Of a stretch of DNA of 11,433 nucleotides, positions 1 to 6,292 are shown piece after piece; the stretch's first letter is position 1; each line of letters opens with the position of its first letter. Source of the stretch: Aquificaceae bacterium (GTDB taxonomy: Bacteria > Aquificota > Aquificia > Aquificales > Aquificaceae); assembly GCA_026983685.1 (NCBI GenBank), contig JALSTO010000174.1, positions 1-11,433 on the forward strand, in the 5' to 3' direction. Under the pieces are notes generated by a model. That model was not told where the DNA came from. It did not search any database and saw nothing but the letters and a program-made list of their open reading frames with translations. The position numbers and the translations under genes are program-made.

Positions 1-24
1 GAGGGGGAGAAGGAGGGGAGCCAT
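1..24 (-). CDS. Start of an unidentified downstream gene (partial, 8 codons)
   Basis: An ATG at 24-22 opens a frame reading MAPLLLPL that runs off the left edge of the window. A GGAGG ribosome site that overlaps the end of the oxidase subunit I gene lies about ten bases upstream. It would be the fourth gene of the oxidase operon. The hydrophobic start suggests a membrane or exported protein, but eight residues are too few to name it. Confidence 0.4.
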
Positions 25-27
25 GGG

Positions 28-1725
28 TTACTTCACCTCCCACATAGCGGATAGCCAACCGTAGTTGAGCACTACGAAGATTATGAAGGCTGTTATGAAG
101 AGGAGGACGAGGGTAAAGGTGCCCGGAGCGGCGAAACCTGTGTGTTCTTCCTTAGCGGGAGGGGGAGGCTCCGCTATCGGTATCTGAAGGTCCTGAGGAC
201 CCTTGAGGGGACTTCCGAAGAAGACCGAGACCACGACTTGAATTATCCATATAAGGGCACCGATAACCGCAAGCAGACCACCGAGACCGAAGAGAGCCCA
301 GAAGAAGTCGGTGACAGGGTTGTAGGTGTAGGTGAAGGGACCTCCGGAGAAGGTTATGTCCCAGTGCCTTCTGGGAACTCCGAAAGCTCCGAGTATGTAC
401 ATGGACACCGCAAGGATTGCAACTCCAATACCAAAGAGCCAGGGGACAAACTTTGAGACCCCGTAGAAGGCTATCTTCTTCCTGAAGAGGAGTGGTATGA
501 GGTAGTAGGTGACGCTCATGAAGGCAAGGGCTGTTCCACCCACAACCGCTCCCTTGAAGTGCCCGGGTATTGATAGGGTGTTGTGCACTATTATGTTGGT
601 TTGCTCCATGCCGTTGACAACCCCGGTTATTCCACCTATGAAGCCGAAGATTATCATTGAGAGCATCAGTCCCGAGAAGCCCGGGTTGCCCCAGGGGGCA
701 GCTTTGAGCCACTCAAAGAGACCCTTGGTAAACCCTCTCCTCCTCTGGGCTACCTCTATTGCTGAGGGAACGGCGAAGGCGTGTATCATTGAGGCAAAGA
801 CCGCAAGGTACATAACGTAGCTCGTATTCCAGACCTTCCACACGGGGCTCACAGCGGGGTCAACGAGGAGGTGGTGGGCTGAAGCAACGTTTATGGCGAT
901 TATGTAGAGTATAAAGGCGAACCTGCTGACCTTTTCATTTATAGAGGTCCCTCCAACCGTGAGGAAAGCGAGGAGGTACCAGACTGAAACGTGGGCTGCA
1001 ACGTTTATCTGCTGGGAGGGATGCCCGAGCCCCCACCAGACAAGCTTATAGACAGCCGGGTCTATGTCAGAGATTATCCCCAGAGACCACAGGAAGGTCG
1101 GTATGTAGATGATCGCACCCGAGACTATGGTTATCACCGCTATTATGGCGGCAGCCATAAGACCATAAACGAAGAGGGGCAGTGATTGACCCGGGTTTTC
1201 CCTCCTCCATATCATGAGGTTTGAGAAGAAGACGGTAACTATTACGAGTGCTCCAACAGCGAAGAGTATCATTCCAAGGTAAAAGAGTGGGTGTGCTTTC
1301 AGGGGAGCGTAAGAGGTCATGAGGACGTCCGCGTTTCCCGTGAGTATTGTGTAGTTAACGAGTAGCCACCCAACTATTGCTAACGCAGTTCCCAGCCATC
1401 CCGCAGTCGGTGAGGACATACGCGTGTTCAGAAAGGCGGTTGATGTGAATGTGAGAGCAGCAAGTTCAAAGAATATTATCCAGAAGACAAGAGCATCAAG
1501 CCCGTGGAGGGTAAGTATCCTGTAATACCAGTCAACGGGGAGGACGTGGAAGAGTTGCCACCTCGTCAGGACGAGAAGCAAAGCAGCTATAACGGCTAAG
1601 AGGAGGGAAACGACAGCCATAACGGCGTTGACCTTGGCTATCTTTTCAGCCCTCAGGTCAACCTTGAAGCCCGTTATGTCGCAGGTTCTGAACCACTTCT
1701 CTCCACTTTCAACAGCAACAGCCAT
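28..1725 (-). CDS. coxA: Haem-copper oxidase subunit I, ba3-like, with altered active site (candidate NO reductase)
   Basis: This 565-residue protein with about 13 membrane helices aligns along its length with subunit I of ba3 (B-family) oxidases. Recognisable pieces are the low-spin haem ligand H74 (TLHG), the CuB ligand H235 (GHP), the CuB pair H284-H285 (HHLLVDP), H381 and the proximal high-spin haem ligand H389 (PGHF). Two key positions differ. The tyrosine four residues after the first CuB histidine, cross-linked in oxidases, is Q239 (HPSQQ). The second low-spin haem ligand, normally the last H of GHFH, is K391 (GHFK). The K-channel tyrosine after HPxxY also appears replaced (V246), while Y250 remains. 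GGAGGTGA lies just before the ATG. Loss of the active-site tyrosine is typical of NO-reducing branches of this superfamily, and the nos genes nearby fit that. I infer an alternative NO reductase, but an oxidase is not excluded. Confidence 0.85.
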   Translation of the reverse strand: MAVAVESGEKWFRTCDITGFKVDLRAEKIAKVNAVMAVVSLLLAVIAALLLVLTRWQLFHVLPVDWYYRILTLHGLDALVFWIIFFELAALTFTSTAFLNTRMSSPTAGWLGTALAIVGWLLVNYTILTGNADVLMTSYAPLKAHPLFYLGMILFAVGALVIVTVFFSNLMIWRRENPGQSLPLFVYGLMAAAIIAVITIVSGAIIYIPTFLWSLGIISDIDPAVYKLVWWGLGHPSQQINVAAHVSVWYLLAFLTVGGTSINEKVSRFAFILYIIAINVASAHHLLVDPAVSPVWKVWNTSYVMYLAVFASMIHAFAVPSAIEVAQRRRGFTKGLFEWLKAAPWGNPGFSGLMLSMIIFGFIGGITGVVNGMEQTNIIVHNTLSIPGHFKGAVVGGTALAFMSVTYYLIPLLFRKKIAFYGVSKFVPWLFGIGVAILAVSMYILGAFGVPRRHWDITFSGGPFTYTYNPVTDFFWALFGLGGLLAVIGALIWIIQVVVSVFFGSPLKGPQDLQIPIAEPPPPAKEEHTGFAAPGTFTLVLLFITAFIIFVVLNYGWLSAMWEVK

Positions 1726-1736
1726 AGCTCACCTCC

Positions 1737-2264
1737 CTACTCTTCAACGATTATCTTGCCTATCATCATGTGGTGCCCTATACCGCAGAACTCGTTGCAG
1801 ACAACGGCGTACTCACCTGCGGAGGTGGGTCTGAAGGTAAGGACGTAATCATACTTGGGATAGACCATGAAGTTCATGTTCACAGGCTGGAGGGAAAAGC
1901 CGTGAAGAACGTCCAACGAAGATATGTGGAACCTGTACTCCTCACCCTTCTTGAGTATAAGAACCGGCTCCCATCGGAACTGTCTCGCCAGCAGGAAGAC
2001 ATCCCCAGGCGGTGGCTTAACTACGGGAACCCCGTTCTCCTCACCCACCTTGTACTTGTTTATGAAGGCTTCCGTTAGGGCGTAGAACTCCTCCGGTGTT
2101 GTCTTGTAGGTTACGAAAGAGGGATTCTGCTTGGCATAGACGTGCCATATTATCATCCAGAAGAACAGGAAGACGGACACCACAAAGGCGAGACCCATCC
2201 ATATCTTCTCATCCTTTGCAACCTTCTGATGGAACCATCCTTCTCCCGGCGGAAGAATAGCCAT
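1737..2264 (-). CDS. coxB: Haem-copper oxidase subunit II with CuA centre
   Basis: A 175-residue protein with one N-terminal membrane helix (about residues 22-43) and an exported cupredoxin domain. The CuA site is complete: an upstream histidine in DVLHGF and the loop C-N-E-F-C-G-I-G-H-H-M-M, which gives Cx3C, Cx3H and x2M. FRW upstream supplies the aromatic residue usual at the cytochrome c docking face. E19, in DEKIW just before the helix, matches the subunit II glutamate that begins the K-channel in ba3 oxidases. It would take electrons from cytochrome c and pass them to subunit I, so a soluble or anchored cytochrome c is the likely donor. I chose the ATG at 2264 because GGAGG lies eight bases before it. 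An in-frame GTG at 2273 overlaps that ribosome site and is rejected. It ends 11 bases before subunit I. Confidence 0.9.
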   Translation of the reverse strand: MAILPPGEGWFHQKVAKDEKIWMGLAFVVSVFLFFWMIIWHVYAKQNPSFVTYKTTPEEFYALTEAFINKYKVGEENGVPVVKPPPGDVFLLARQFRWEPVLILKKGEEYRFHISSLDVLHGFSLQPVNMNFMVYPKYDYVLTFRPTSAGEYAVVCNEFCGIGHHMMIGKIIVEE

Positions 2265-2269
2265 GACAC

Positions 2270-2443
2270 TCACCTCCCTAAGAGCGCCTGCTTTACCTCG
2301 TCAGGTATAGGCGGGAGCCACGCTATCTCCATCAGCCCCCATATAAGGTAGGAGATGGCATAGACAGCCACTCCTATAAAGAGGAGTAGAATGAAGTCAT
2401 CAAAGACCAGCTGAAGGAAAGGCGTTTTCTTCTCCTCACTCAT
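2270..2443 (-). CDS. Small one-helix oxidase subunit, subunit IIa-like
   Basis: This 57-residue protein is the first gene of the oxidase operon. It begins MSEEKKTPFLQLVF, has a charged cytoplasmic start, one membrane helix (about residues 17-37, LLLFIGVAVYAISYLIWGL) and a short tail rich in proline and acidic residues. Its ATG at 2443 has GGAGGTG six bases upstream, and its stop at 2270-2272 sits in the ribosome site of subunit II. Position, size and layout match subunit IIa of Thermus ba3 oxidase, a single helix that packs against subunit I. The sequence match itself is only loose, so the role is inferred mainly from context. Confidence 0.75.
   Translation of the reverse strand: MSEEKKTPFLQLVFDDFILLLFIGVAVYAISYLIWGLMEIAWLPPIPDEVKQALLGR
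2273..2277 (-). promoter_or_regulatory. Shine-Dalgarno site setting the subunit II start
   Basis: GGAGG on the minus strand is eight bases before the ATG at 2264. It shares a base with the in-frame GTG at 2273, so that GTG cannot be the start. It also overlaps the last codons of the small upstream gene, which suggests translational coupling. Confidence 0.75.
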
Positions 2444-2591
2444 CCCAGCACCTCCGTAAATGTTTATTCACTCACCCTATTACTTAGTTTATGACCTTCT
2501 TATCTTTTTTCTATAAATTTTTCTTCTACTGGGTATAAAAAATTTTTATGATAAGAAAATCAATTTTTCCTATTATGTTAAGAGAAGCCCG

Positions 2592-2609
2592 TAAGTAGGT
2601 AATTACTTA
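2592..2609. promoter_or_regulatory. Inverted repeat upstream of the cytochrome b fusion gene
   Basis: TAAGTA and TACTTA form six-base arms around GGTAAT, and the perfect palindrome GTAATTAC (2599-2606) lies within the same stretch. It ends one base before the GGAGG ribosome site, a position where a bound protein or RNA structure could block expression. Part of it (TTACTTA) recurs directly before the ribosome site of the hemerythrin gene. A role as an operator is inferred. Confidence 0.4.
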
Positions 2610-2610
2610 T

Positions 2611-2615
2611 GGAGG
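2611..2615 (+). promoter_or_regulatory. Shine-Dalgarno site setting the cytochrome b fusion start
   Basis: GGAGG lies five bases before the ATG at 2621. The earlier in-frame ATG at 2609 overlaps this site and has no ribosome site of its own, so the protein most likely begins MDVVSVSP. Confidence 0.7.
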
Positions 2616-2620
2616 CGAAG

Positions 2621-4570
2621 ATGGATGTAGTGAGTGTGAGTCCCACCTACAGGCTCATGCAGAGGCTATCCTATATACTCAGCGGTATCTATTCTTCAAG
2701 GCTAAATCCCATCTACTACCTTGGAGCCATAACGGTGTTCCTTCTTATAGTTGACGTTCTCTCGGGTGTTTACCTTTTCCTCTTTTATAGGGTTGATCCC
2801 CAGCAGGCTTATCACTCCGTGGAAGTTATATCCTCTTCCTTTCTCGGAAGTCTGATGAGGGGTATTCACAGGTACTCTTCCGACGGGCTGATACTCTTTG
2901 CGGTTCTTCACATGCTACATATGATACTTACCGACAGGTTCAGGCTCTTCAGATGGGTAGCCTGGGTCTCTGGAGTTGGAACCCTCCTTATATTCATAGT
3001 AATAGGTATATCAGGCTACCTGCTCGTATGGGACGAAAGGGCACAGCTCACCGGTCTCCTAATGGCTAAGTTCTTTAGCATAATCCCTATATTCGGGCAT
3101 GCCCTAATGAGTGCATTCCTCGGAACAGACCTGAAGAACCTCGGGGGACTTTTCAGGATACTTCTCTTCGGTCATATAGCGGTGACGATTCTCCTTCTCT
3201 TTACCCTCTGGGTTCACGTGATGAGGATTTCAAGACCGAGGCTCTTCCCTCCAAAGTACCTTATGGTTCTGCTTACCATTTTCACGCTTGCGGTCGCCCT
3301 CATCTTCCCTGCAAGGAGCGACCCTCCCGCAAACTTAGGTAAGATACCCTTCGGCATGAGCCTTGACTGGTTCTATCTTACAGGCTTTCCTCTCTTCAAG
3401 GTCCTTCCCCTTTCCCTGAACTGGGTAGCCTTCTTGGGCTTCTTCGGGCTCCTGACGGTCTTTCCTTGGCTGATAAAGGGTAGAAGAAACCCGCCTGCGC
3501 GAGTTATAGAGGAGAAGTGTGAAGGCTGTAAGCAGTGCTTTGAGGACTGCCCTTACGAAGCCATATACATGAAGCGCGTTTCCCCCGATGAGGAGAAAGC
3601 CTTCGTTATAGAAGACAAGTGTGCGGGCTGTGGCATATGTGTTGCCTCGTGCAACTATAACGCAAATGTTATAGATACAGTCCCCTACACCGATATACTT
3701 TCCGCGGTCAGCTCCTCAGAACCGAGACTCCTCGTCTTCAGATGTCCCTTCAGTGCGGAGGTTGAAAGTTCAGAGGAGGTTATGGTCTGGACCCTTCCCT
3801 GCACGGGGGCAGTGAATGCGGTGTGGATGAGGGAGCTCCTGAAACACGCCGAAGGCGTCCTCTTGGTTACCTGTGACGGACCTGACTGTTACTTCAGAGA
3901 GGGTGTTCTCTGGACGGAGGAGAGGTTCAGGGGCGAGAGAAGACCGAGGCTACTGAAGGTTATAGACAGAGGCAGGGTCAGGATTCTGGAAAAGCCGAGT
4001 GTGGATGATGCGAGCAGAGAAGTGGAAGAATTCCTTAGAGCCCTCAGGAGCAGGAGCCTCCCTAAGGAGCTGGTGATACTGGCTAAGGACAAGGTGAACC
4101 ACCTTTTAGCACCCGTTATCCTCTTCATTCCCTTCCTGAGCTTTTACCCCCTGACTACCCACAGGATTGAGTTCTATCCGACTGACAGGTCCGTGGCGGT
4201 GCTGACCTTCAAGTACAGGTCTTCTCCCGTCAGGAAGGCAGAAGGAACCTACAGCAAGCTAAAGCACATGCAGGCTATAAAGAACATCGCCCTTGAGAGG
4301 TCTCCAATAGAGCTCACCTTCCTCGTTGACGGAAAGCCTCTCCTGAAGAAAAGGTACAACCCGAGGGGAATGCGAAGGGACTCCTCCATATACGTTTACG
4401 AGGAGTTCATACTTGATCCCGGTATTCACAGCCTTGAGCTGAGGCTTGTTGAGACAGCCCACCCGGAGAAGGTAAAAAGCTTCAGACTACAGAAGGAGCT
4501 GAAGCCTTCAGACAGCCTTGCCCTCTCCTACTCAGAAGAGAGAGGCTTCTTCGCCCTTGGAGCGGAGTGA
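2621..4570 (+). CDS. Membrane fusion: dihaem cytochrome b, 2x[4Fe-4S] ferredoxin, MvhD-like domain, C-terminal membrane helix and unknown domain
   Basis: A 649-residue protein. Residues 1-290 form a cytochrome b/b6-like core of about six helices with the histidine pairs H83/H97 and H185/H199, each 14 apart as in the bc1 family. Where that family has PEWY at the quinol site, this protein has L248-D-W-F. Residues 300-347 hold two cluster motifs, Cys300/303/306/310 and Cys334/337/340/344. Residues 370-460 resemble MvhD/FlpD, the [2Fe-2S] subunit linking hydrogenases to heterodisulfide reductase, with Cys375, 394, 418 and 423 kept and one usual cysteine missing (CPFS). A helix at about 495-511 then leads to a 138-residue domain I do not recognise. 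Counting helices puts the Fe-S parts in the cytoplasm and the last domain outside. It probably moves electrons between the quinone pool and a cytoplasmic carrier; direction and partner are unknown. Confidence 0.85.
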   Translation: MDVVSVSPTYRLMQRLSYILSGIYSSRLNPIYYLGAITVFLLIVDVLSGVYLFLFYRVDPQQAYHSVEVISSSFLGSLMRGIHRYSSDGLILFAVLHMLHMILTDRFRLFRWVAWVSGVGTLLIFIVIGISGYLLVWDERAQLTGLLMAKFFSIIPIFGHALMSAFLGTDLKNLGGLFRILLFGHIAVTILLLFTLWVHVMRISRPRLFPPKYLMVLLTIFTLAVALIFPARSDPPANLGKIPFGMSLDWFYLTGFPLFKVLPLSLNWVAFLGFFGLLTVFPWLIKGRRNPPARVIEEKCEGCKQCFEDCPYEAIYMKRVSPDEEKAFVIEDKCAGCGICVASCNYNANVIDTVPYTDILSAVSSSEPRLLVFRCPFSAEVESSEEVMVWTLPCTGAVNAVWMRELLKHAEGVLLVTCDGPDCYFREGVLWTEERFRGERRPRLLKVIDRGRVRILEKPSVDDASREVEEFLRALRSRSLPKELVILAKDKVNHLLAPVILFIPFLSFYPLTTHRIEFYPTDRSVAVLTFKYRSSPVRKAEGTYSKLKHMQAIKNIALERSPIELTFLVDGKPLLKKRYNPRGMRRDSSIYVYEEFILDPGIHSLELRLVETAHPEKVKSFRLQKELKPSDSLALSYSEERGFFALGAE

Positions 4571-4601
4571 TATGAGCTGAATCCTACCTCCTCTACCGTG
4601 T

Positions 4602-4620
4602 TAAACTAATGTTTACTTAC
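4602..4620. promoter_or_regulatory. Dyad and TTACTTA motif upstream of the hemerythrin gene
   Basis: TAAAC-TAAT-GTTTA (4602-4615) is a short inverted repeat, followed at once by TTACTTAC and the GGAGG ribosome site. The half-site AAACTA with GTTT resembles the larger palindrome in the Rrf2 promoter, with a spacer one base longer. TTACTTA recurs before the cytochrome b gene. No clear -35/-10 pair is visible in this 64-base gap, so the gene may be read from the cytochrome b promoter. Regulatory use is inferred. Confidence 0.35.
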
Positions 4621-4634
4621 AGGAGGTGAGAGAG

Positions 4635-5069
4635 ATGCTCATAGCCCAATATCTGACCGAAGAACACAGGAAGTGCGATGGCTACTATGCGGAGGCGGAG
4701 AAGGCTGTTCTCTCGGGAGAGTGGGAACGTGCAAAGGAGCTATTTGCCAAGTTCAGGGATTGCACCCTCCTTCACTTCAGGAAGGAGGAAGAGGTGCTCT
4801 TTCCAGAGTTTGAGGAAAGAACTGGTATAGTGATGGGTCCCACTCAGGTCATGAGGCACGAACACGCTCAGGCAAGGGAGCTCCTTCAGAGGCTTGAATC
4901 CGCTCTTGACAAAAAGGACAGGGATGGATTCCTTTCAGCGGGTGAGTCCCTCATGATCCTTATCCAACAGCACAACATGAAGGAAGAGCAGATACTTTAC
5001 CCCATGAGCGATCAGAACCTTGAAGGTGAAGAGATGGTTCAGAGGATGTCCGAGCTCGGAGAGGTATGA
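4635..5069 (+). CDS. Hemerythrin-like cation-binding protein
   Basis: This 144-residue soluble, all-helical protein has the hemerythrin iron-ligand pattern: H in TEEHRKCDG near the start, H-x3-E in HFRKEEEVLFPEF, H in MRHEHAQ, and H with downstream E in QQHNMKEEQ. Such proteins bind a non-haem di-iron centre. In bacteria they act in O2 or NO binding, in sensing, or in repair of iron centres damaged by NO (as with the RIC/YtfE group, which is larger). I chose the ATG at 4635, eight bases after GGAGG (4622-4626); a GTG at 4626 overlaps that site. The stop overlaps the next gene's start as ATGA, so the two are very likely co-translated. A role in handling NO is inferred from the denitrification genes nearby. 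Confidence 0.8.
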   Translation: MLIAQYLTEEHRKCDGYYAEAEKAVLSGEWERAKELFAKFRDCTLLHFRKEEEVLFPEFEERTGIVMGPTQVMRHEHAQARELLQRLESALDKKDRDGFLSAGESLMILIQQHNMKEEQILYPMSDQNLEGEEMVQRMSELGEV

Positions 5070-6292
5070 GGGGACTCCAGCTTCTCTACCTGCCACCCTT
5101 CAGCATAGTTTCCCGTTTCTTCCTGACCTCAGCCCTCTTCGGTCTCCTCGGTGCTCTTCTGGGTCTGTACGGGACAGTTGCCGACCGCTTTAGCCTCCCC
5201 GCCCTCGTTCATATCTATACCCTCGGATTTATGGCGATGACCATGTTGGGCGCCCTCTTCCAGATGCTTCCTGTCGTGGCTGGAGCGGTAATAGAGAGGA
5301 GCCTCCTCGTAGCCACATACACCCATATTTCTCTTGTTCTCGGCGTTCTTACCTTCGTTACAGGGCTTTTCTCCGGAGAGAAGTACACTCTGGTCACAGG
5401 CACATCTCTGATGTTCTTAGCCCTCGTGCCTACCGCCTCTCTGATGCTCTTCAAGCTCATGAGGATAGAATCCCACACACCTACTTCGGGAGGCATGAGG
5501 TACGCTCTGCTCTCCCTCCTTATTGGAGTCCTTCTCGGAAGCCTTGAAGTATTCAATCTGAGCGGTTATGCCAACCTCAGCTACTCATGGCTGTTGAAAG
5601 CTCACCTGACGGTAATGCTCTTTGGCTGGGTTGGCATTCTCGTAGCCTCGGTCGCCTTTCAGGTTATAGAGATGTTCTTTGTCACACCTTCCTATCCCAG
5701 AACCTACGCCCGCCTCTTCCCACCGGCGGTCCTTCTTTCAATACTCGTGGCTTCTTTAAAAGATGTCTGGCTTCTCAAGGTGCCCCTGTCCGTCCTCTTT
5801 ATATCCTTTGCCCTAATAACCTTTTCACGACTCCGGGATAGGAGAAGGAAGATTCCAGATCCCCTGATAAGCCTGTGGTACGTGAGCATGGGATTCCTTA
5901 TAGCTTCCTCACTTCTGTATCCTTTTGCTGGAGGTGGCGCCACCTTTCTCCTATTTCTCTTTACCTTCGGAAGCTTTGCCCAGAGTGTTATCTTTGCTAT
6001 GATGTACAGGATAATTCCCTTCTTAGTATGGATACACCTCTCAAACAGGGGAGTTCCCAACGCTCCCACGATGCACGAGGTGATAAACCCAAAGAGGGTA
6101 TGGGCACATTTCTACCTTCACCTCACATCTGTATTCCTGTTCTTAGTCCCATTCTTTACAGGGATAAAAGTTCTGTGGCTTTTCTGTTCCCTTGCTTACG
6201 CCGTATCCTTTGCATTTCTGTTCTTCAACTTATCCTCGGGGGTACTCCTCTACCTCAGGAAAGCAGGTTGGCAAGGTGCCTCTCCTCAATAG
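5066..6292 (+). CDS. Polytopic membrane protein, NnrS-like or haem-copper subunit I-like
   Basis: A 408-residue, very hydrophobic protein with about 12 membrane helices and no soluble domain. H49 stands in the pattern H-x3-LGF-x6-LGAxxQMLP, which recalls the helix of haem-copper proteins with a histidine, glycines and a terminal proline. Further helix histidines are H87 and H180 (KAHLTVMLFGW), with others near the C-terminus. NnrS, a 12-helix haem and copper protein that protects denitrifiers against NO stress, is the nearest family I can name, but the match is by pattern only. It is not an ordinary oxidase: I find no HPxxY or HH pair. Translation is probably coupled to the hemerythrin gene (ATGA overlap), and GGAGAGGT precedes the start. 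Its 3' end overlaps the convergent Rrf2 gene by 38 bases. Confidence 0.65.
   Translation: MRGLQLLYLPPFSIVSRFFLTSALFGLLGALLGLYGTVADRFSLPALVHIYTLGFMAMTMLGALFQMLPVVAGAVIERSLLVATYTHISLVLGVLTFVTGLFSGEKYTLVTGTSLMFLALVPTASLMLFKLMRIESHTPTSGGMRYALLSLLIGVLLGSLEVFNLSGYANLSYSWLLKAHLTVMLFGWVGILVASVAFQVIEMFFVTPSYPRTYARLFPPAVLLSILVASLKDVWLLKVPLSVLFISFALITFSRLRDRRRKIPDPLISLWYVSMGFLIASSLLYPFAGGGATFLLFLFTFGSFAQSVIFAMMYRIIPFLVWIHLSNRGVPNAPTMHEVINPKRVWAHFYLHLTSVFLFLVPFFTGIKVLWLFCSLAYAVSFAFLFFNLSSGVLLYLRKAGWQGASPQ

Larger units (their letters stand above)
2444..2620. promoter_or_regulatory. Divergent regulatory region between the oxidase operon and the cytochrome b fusion gene
   Basis: This 177-bp AT-rich gap is the longest stretch without a gene in the window and must hold promoters for both directions. 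On the plus strand TATTAT at 2571-2576 is a possible -10 box for the cytochrome b gene, without a convincing -35. On the minus strand TTGATT around 2564 followed by TTTATA at an 18-base spacing is a weak candidate for the oxidase operon. TTACTTA occurs at 2480-2486 and 2603-2609, and TAAACTAA is found on the minus strand at 2484-2491. I see no small gene or strong hairpin. Confidence 0.5.

Noticed and set aside
142..1185. Several 60-190-codon open frames antisense or out of frame to subunit I
   Set aside because: They have arginine-, serine- or proline-rich compositions without motifs and lie wholly inside a well-supported gene, as expected for shadow frames.
28..1725. Simple call of subunit I as an ordinary ba3 cytochrome c oxidase
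   Set aside because: Overall alignment supports the family, but the missing active-site tyrosine (Q239) and the H-to-K change at the low-spin haem make an ordinary O2-reducing function unsafe.
2548..2563. Possible Fnr/NnrR-type box, ATGAT-N6-ATCAA read on the plus strand
   Set aside because: The arms are related to TTGAT/ATCAA, but the spacer is six bases instead of four and one arm has a mismatch. In such AT-rich DNA this is weak.
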